From Flectonema sp. DT1601 (taxonomy: Eukaryota > Euglenozoa > Diplonemea > Diplonemida > Diplonemidae), in NCBI GenBank assembly GCA_964019425.1, contig OZ025793.1, positions 1,400,324-1,464,323 of the forward strand: DNA of 64,000 nucleotides, given 5' to 3'. Positions 58,562 through 64,000 of the stretch are shown here, in pieces (the stretch's first letter is position 1; every line of letters starts with the position of its first letter). Below the pieces are notes generated by a model. It saw only the letters and a list, made by a program, of their open reading frames with translations. It had not been told where the DNA came from and did not search any database. The translations under genes were made by a program, and so were the position numbers.

Positions 58562-61500
58562 ACCCGCAAACCCGCAAACCCGCAAACCCGCAAACCCGCA
58601 AACCCGCAAACTCGCAAACCCGCAAACCCGCAAACCCGCAAACCCGCAAACCCGCAAACCCGCAAACCCGCAAACCCGCAAACCCGCAAACCCGCAAACC
58701 CGCAAACCCGCAAACCCGCAAACCCGCAAACCCGCAAACCCGCAAACCCGCAAACCCGCAAACCCGCAAACCCGCAAACCCGCAAACCCGCAAACCCGCA
58801 AACCCGCAAACCCGCAAACCCGCAAACCCGCAAACCCGCAAACCCGCAAACCCGCAAACCCGCAAACCCGCAAACCCGCAAACCCGCAAACCCGCAAACC
58901 CGCAAACCCGCAAACCCGCAAACCCGCAAACCCGCAAACCCGCAAACCCGCAAACCCGCAAACCCGCAAACCCGCAAACCCGCAAACCCGCAAACCCGCA
59001 AACCCGCAAACCCGCAAACCCGCAAACCCGCAAACCCGCAAACCCGCAAACCCGCAAACCCGCAAACCCGCAAACCCGCAAACCCGCAAACCCGCAAACC
59101 CGCAAACCCGCAAACCCGCAAACCCGCAAACCCGCAAACCCGCAAACCCGCAAACCCGCAAACCCGCAAACCCGCAAACCCGCAAACCCGCAAACCCGCA
59201 AACCCGCAAACCCGCAAACCCGCAAACCCGCAAACCCGCAAACCCGCAAACCCGCAAACCCGCAAACCCGCAAACCCGCAAACCCGCAAACCCGCAAACC
59301 CGCAAACCCGCAAACCCGCAAACCCGCAAACCCGCAAACCCGCAAACCCGCAAACCCGCAAACCCGCAAACCCGCAAACCCGCAAACCCGCAAACCCGCA
59401 AACCCGCAAACCCGCAAACCCGCAAACCCGCAAACCCGCAAACCCGCAAACCCGCAAACCCGCAAACCCGCAAACCCGCAAACCCGCAAACCCGCAAACC
59501 CGCAAACCCGCAAACCCGCAAACCCGCAAACCCGCAAACCCGCAAACCCGCAAACCCGCAAACCCGCAAACCCGCAAACCCGCAAACCCGCAAACCCGCA
59601 AACCCGCAAACCCGCAAACCCGCAAACCCGCAAACCCGCAAACCCGCAAACCCGCAAACCCGCAAACCCGCAAACCCGCAAACCCGCAAACCCGCAAACC
59701 CGCAAACCCGCAAACCCGCAAACCCGCAAACCCGCAAACCCGCAAACCCGCAAACCCGCAAACCCGCAAACCCGCAAACCCGCAAACCCGCAAACCCGCA
59801 AACCCGCAAACCCGCAAACCCGCAAACCCGCAAACCCGCAAACCCGCAAACCCGCAAACCCGCAAACCCGCAAACCCGCAAACCCGCAAACCCGCAAACC
59901 CGCAAACCCGCAAACCCGCAAACCCGCAAACCCGCAAACCCGCAAACCCGCAAACCCGCAAACCCGCAAACCCGCAAACCCGCAAACCCGCAAACCCGCA
60001 AACCCGCAAACCCGCAAACCCGCAAACCCGCAAACCCGCAAACCCGCAAACCCGCAAACCCGCAAACCCGCAAACCCGCAAACCCGCAAACCCGCAAACC
60101 CGCAAACCCGCAAACCCGCAAACCCGCAAACCCGCAAACCCGCAAACCCGCAAACCCGCAAACCCGCAAACCCGCAAACCCGCAAACCCGCAAACCCGCA
60201 AACCCGCAAACCCGCAAACCCGCAAACCCGCAAACCCGCAAACCCGCAAACCCGCAAACCCGCAAACCCGCAAACCCGCAAACCCGCAAACCCGCAAACC
60301 CGCAAACCCGCAAACCCGCAAACCCGCAAACCCGCAAACCCGCAAACCCGCAAACCCGCAAACCCGCAAACCCGCAAACCCGCAAACCCGCAAACCCGCA
60401 AACCCGCAAACCCGCAAACCCGCAAACCCGCAAACCCGCAAACCCGCAAACCCGCAAACCCGCAAACCCGCAAACCCGCAAACCCGCAAACCCGCAAACC
60501 CGCAAACCCGCAAACCCGCAAACCCGCAAACCCGCAAACCCGCAAACCCGCAAACCCGCAAACCCGCAAACCCGCAAACCCGCAAACCCGCAAACCCGCA
60601 AACCCGCAAACCCGCAAACCCGCAAACCCGCAAACCCGCAAACCCGCAAACCCGCAAACCCGCAAACCCGCAAACCCGCAAACCCGCAAACCCGCAAACC
60701 CGCAAACCCGCAAACCCGCAAACCCGCAAACCCGCAAACCCGCAAACCCGCAAACCCGCAAACCCGCAAACCCGCAAACCCGCAAACCCGCAAACCCGCA
60801 AACCCGCAAACCCGCAAACCCGCAAACCCGCAAACCCGCAAACCCGCAAACCCGCAAACCCGCAAACCCGCAAACCCGCAAACCCGCAAACCCGCAAACC
60901 CGCAAACCCGCAAACCCGCAAACCCGCAAACCCGCAAACCCGCAAACCCGCAAACCCGCAAACCCGCAAACCCGCAAACCCGCAAACCCGCAAACCCGCA
61001 AACCCGCAAACCCGCAAACCCGCAAACCCGCAAACCCGCAAACCCGCAAACCCGCAAACCCGCAAACCCGCAAACCCGCAAACCCGCAAACCCGCAAACC
61101 CGCAAACCCGCAAACCCGCAAACCCGCAAACCCGCAAACCCGCAAACCCGCAAACCCGCAAACCCGCAAACCCGCAAACCCGCAAACCCGCAAACCCGCA
61201 AACCCGCAAACCCGCAAACCCGCAAACCCGCAAACCCGCAAACCCGCAAACCCGCAAACCCGCAAACCCGCAAACCCGCAAACCCGCAAACCCGCAAACC
61301 CGCAAACCCGCAAACCCGCAAACCCGCAAACCCGCAAACCCGCAAACCCGCAAACCCGCAAACCCGCAAACCCGCAAACCCGCAAACCCGCAAACCCGCA
61401 AACCCGCAAACCCGCAAACCCGCAAACCCGCAAACCCGCAAACCCGCAAACCCGCAAACCCGCAAACCCGCAAACCCGCAAACCCGCAAACCCGCAAACC

Positions 61501-64000
61501 CGCAAACCCGCAAACCCGCAAACCCGCAAACCCGCAAACCCGCAAACCCGCAAACCCGCAAACCCGCAAACCCGCAAACCCGCAAACCCGCAAACCCGCA
61601 AACCCGCAAACCCGCAAACCCGCAAACCCGCAAACCCGCAAACCCGCAAACCCGCAAACCCGCAAACCCGCAAACCCGCAAACCCGCAAACCCGCAAACC
61701 CGCAAACCCGCAAACCCGCAAACCCGCAAACCCGCAAACCCGCAAACCCGCAAACCCGCAAACCCGCAAACCCGCAAACCCGCAAACCCGCAAACCCGCA
61801 AACCCGCAAACCCGCAAACCCGCAAACCCGCAAACCCGCAAACCCGCAAACCCGCAAACCCGCAAACCCGCAAACCCGCAAACCCGCAAACCCGCAAACC
61901 CGCAAACCCGCAAACCCGCAAACCCGCAAACCCGCAAACCCGCAAACCCGCAAACCCGCAAACCCGCAAACCCGCAAACCCGCAAACCCGCAAACCCGCA
62001 AACCCGCAAACCCGCAAACCCGCAAACCCGCAAACCCGCAAACCCGCAAACCCGCAAACCCGCAAACCCGCAAACCCGCAAACCCGCAAACCCGCAAACC
62101 CGCAAACCCGCAAACCCGCAAACCCGCAAACCCGCAAACCCGCAAACCCGCAAACCCGCAAACCCGCAAACCCGCAAACCCGCAAACCCGCAAACCCGCA
62201 AACCCGCAAACCCGCAAACCCGCAAACCCGCAAACCCGCAAACCCGCAAACCCGCAAACCCGCAAACCCGCAAACCCGCAAACCCGCAAACCCGCAAACC
62301 CGCAAACCCGCAAACCCGCAAACCCGCAAACCCGCAAACCCGCAAACCCGCAAACCCGCAAACCCGCAAACCCGCAAACCCGCAAACCCGCAAACCCGCA
62401 AACCCGCAAACCCGCAAACCCGCAAACCCGCAAACCCGCAAACCCGCAAACCCGCAAACCCGCAAACCCGCAAACCCGCAAACCCGCAAACCCGCAAACC
62501 CGCAAACCCGCAAACCCGCAAACCCGCAAACCCGCAAACCCGCAAACCCGCAAACCCGCAAACCCGCAAACCCGCAAACCCGCAAACCCGCAAACCCGCA
62601 AACCCGCAAACCCGCAAACCCGCAAACCCGCAAACCCGCAAACCCGCAAACCCGCAAACCCGCAAACCCGCAAACCCGCAAACCCGCAAACCCGCAAACC
62701 CGCAAACCCGCAAACCCGCAAACCCGCAAACCCGCAAACCCGCAAACCCGCAAACCCGCAAACCCGCAAACCCGCAAACCCGCAAACCCGCAAACCCGCA
62801 AACCCGCAAACCCGCAAACCCGCAAACCCGCAAACCCGCAAACCCGCAAACCCGCAAACCCGCAAACCCGCAAACCCGCAAACCCGCAAACCCGCAAACC
62901 CGCAAACCCGCAAACCCGCAAACCCGCAAACCCGCAAACCCGCAAACCCGCAAACCCGCAAACCCGCAAACCCGCAAACCCGCAAACCCGCAAACCCGCA
63001 AACCCGCAAACCCGCAAACCCGCAAACCCGCAAACCCGCAAACCCGCAAACCCGCAAACCCGCAAACCCGCAAACCCGCAAACCCGCAAACCCGCAAACC
63101 CGCAAACCCGCAAACCCGCAAACCCGCAAACCCGCAAACCCGCAAACCCGCAAACCCGCAAACCCGCAAACCCGCAAACCCGCAAACCCGCAAACCCGCA
63201 AACCCGCAAACCCGCAAACCCGCAAACCCGCAAACCCGCAAACCCGCAAACCCGCAAACCCGCAAACCCGCAAACCCGCAAACCCGCAAACCCGCAAACC
63301 CGCAAACCCGCAAACCCGCAAACCCGCAAACCCGCAAACCCGCAAACCCGCAAACCCGCAAACCCGCAAACCCGCAAACCCGCAAACCCGCAAACCCGCA
63401 AACCCGCAAACCCGCAAACCCGCAAACCCGCAAACCCGCAAACCCGCAAACCCGCAAACCCGCAAACCCGCAAACCCGCAAACCCGCAAACCCGCAAACC
63501 CGCAAACCCGCAAACCCGCAAACCCGCAAACCCGCAAACCCGCAAACCCGCAAACCCGCAAACCCGCAAACCCGCAAACCCGCAAACCCGCAAACCCGCA
63601 AACCCGCAAACCCGCAAACCCGCAAACCCGCAAACCCGCAAACCCGCAAACCCGCAAACCCGCAAACCCGCAAACCCGCAAACCCGCAAACCCGCAAACC
63701 CGCAAACCCGCAAACCCGCAAACCCGCAAACCCGCAAACCCGCAAACCCGCAAACCCGCAAACCCGCAAACCCGCAAACCCGCAAACCCGCAAACCCGCA
63801 AACCCGCAAACCCGCAAACCCGCAAACCCGCAAACCCGCAAACCCGCAAACCCGCAAACCCGCAAACCCGCAAACCCGCAAACCCGCAAACCCGCAAACC
63901 CGCAAACCCGCAAACCCGCAAACCCGCAAACCCGCAAACCCGCAAACCCGCAAACCCGCAAACCCGCAAACCCGCAAACCCGCAAACTCCGCAAACCCGC
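58562..64000. repeat. 8-bp satellite (GCAAACCC)n, about 680 copies, running off the window
   Basis: An unbroken array of GCAAACCC (GGGTTTGC on the other strand) from about 58562 to the last base. I see only two variant units: a C-to-T change at 58612 and a T insertion at 63987. Neither 8-bp strand contains a stop in any frame, so very long antisense frames repeating RVCGFAGL appear; they are not genes. The G-rich strand could form G-quadruplexes. The unit is telomere-like in composition, but its orientation is wrong for a right-hand chromosome end. Confidence 0.97.

Noticed and set aside
58458-63994. Three 1,800-codon antisense frames repeating RVCGFAGL
   Set aside because: An 8-bp unit without stops cycles through all frames, so every frame is open and reads the same octapeptide. 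This is satellite DNA, not coding.
58562-64000. Chromosome-end telomere
   Set aside because: The G-rich strand runs toward lower coordinates, opposite to what a right-hand end needs, and the unit is not a known telomere repeat. It is kept only as a hypothesis for an inverted or internal junction.

Overview
The window reads as nuclear DNA from a flagellated protist. The evidence is a centriolar POC1 gene, short cis-introns of about 66-150 nt (mostly GTATGT...ACAG), and a secreted modular protein far larger than anything prokaryotic gene structure would suggest. Every confident gene lies on the + strand, head to tail, with short gaps. Each ATG is preceded, 11-23 nt upstream, by a pyrimidine-rich AG that looks like a 3' splice acceptor, and the tight gaps I read hold no obvious matching donor. 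That pattern suggests spliced-leader trans-splicing, but sequence alone does not prove it. I cannot place the organism more precisely.

Layout. 1-114 is the last 37 codons of an FAD/NAD(P) oxidoreductase. 115-2605 is noncoding, AT-rich and carries dispersed repeats. 2606-14257 is a dense array: an ArsC-type reductase, POC1, a very long PhyH-like dioxygenase, a divergent nucleoside-diphosphate-kinase-like protein, and three genes I do not recognise. 14514-51391 is one gene of six exons. All five junctions keep phase and the exon sum is exactly 12,159 codons. From N to C terminus it has a signal peptide, a Cys-rich domain, an acidic Pro-rich repeat, a long EGF/ShKT-like array, PAN- and WSC-like domains, two long arrays of a Gly/Met nonapeptide that fits the RTX consensus GGxGxDxUx, laminin-type EGF repeats, IPT/TIG-like folds, and a multi-pass membrane module with a B-box zinc finger and an EF-hand.

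From 51.4 kb the character changes to repeat-rich DNA. It holds two short exon-like scraps, a broken Crinkler/STAND-type effector-like gene (53175-55886), second copies of the repeats seen at the left end, and a small Cys-rich secreted ORF. From 58562 to the window end it is about 680 near-perfect copies of an 8-bp unit (GCAAACCC on +, GGGTTTGC on -).

The left-hand genes look like ordinary housekeeping and flagellar genes with no shared pathway. The giant gene is most simply a cell-surface adhesin or receptor that links a Ca-dependent outer stalk to a cytosolic signalling tail; this function is inferred. The right-hand third looks like a fast-changing compartment.
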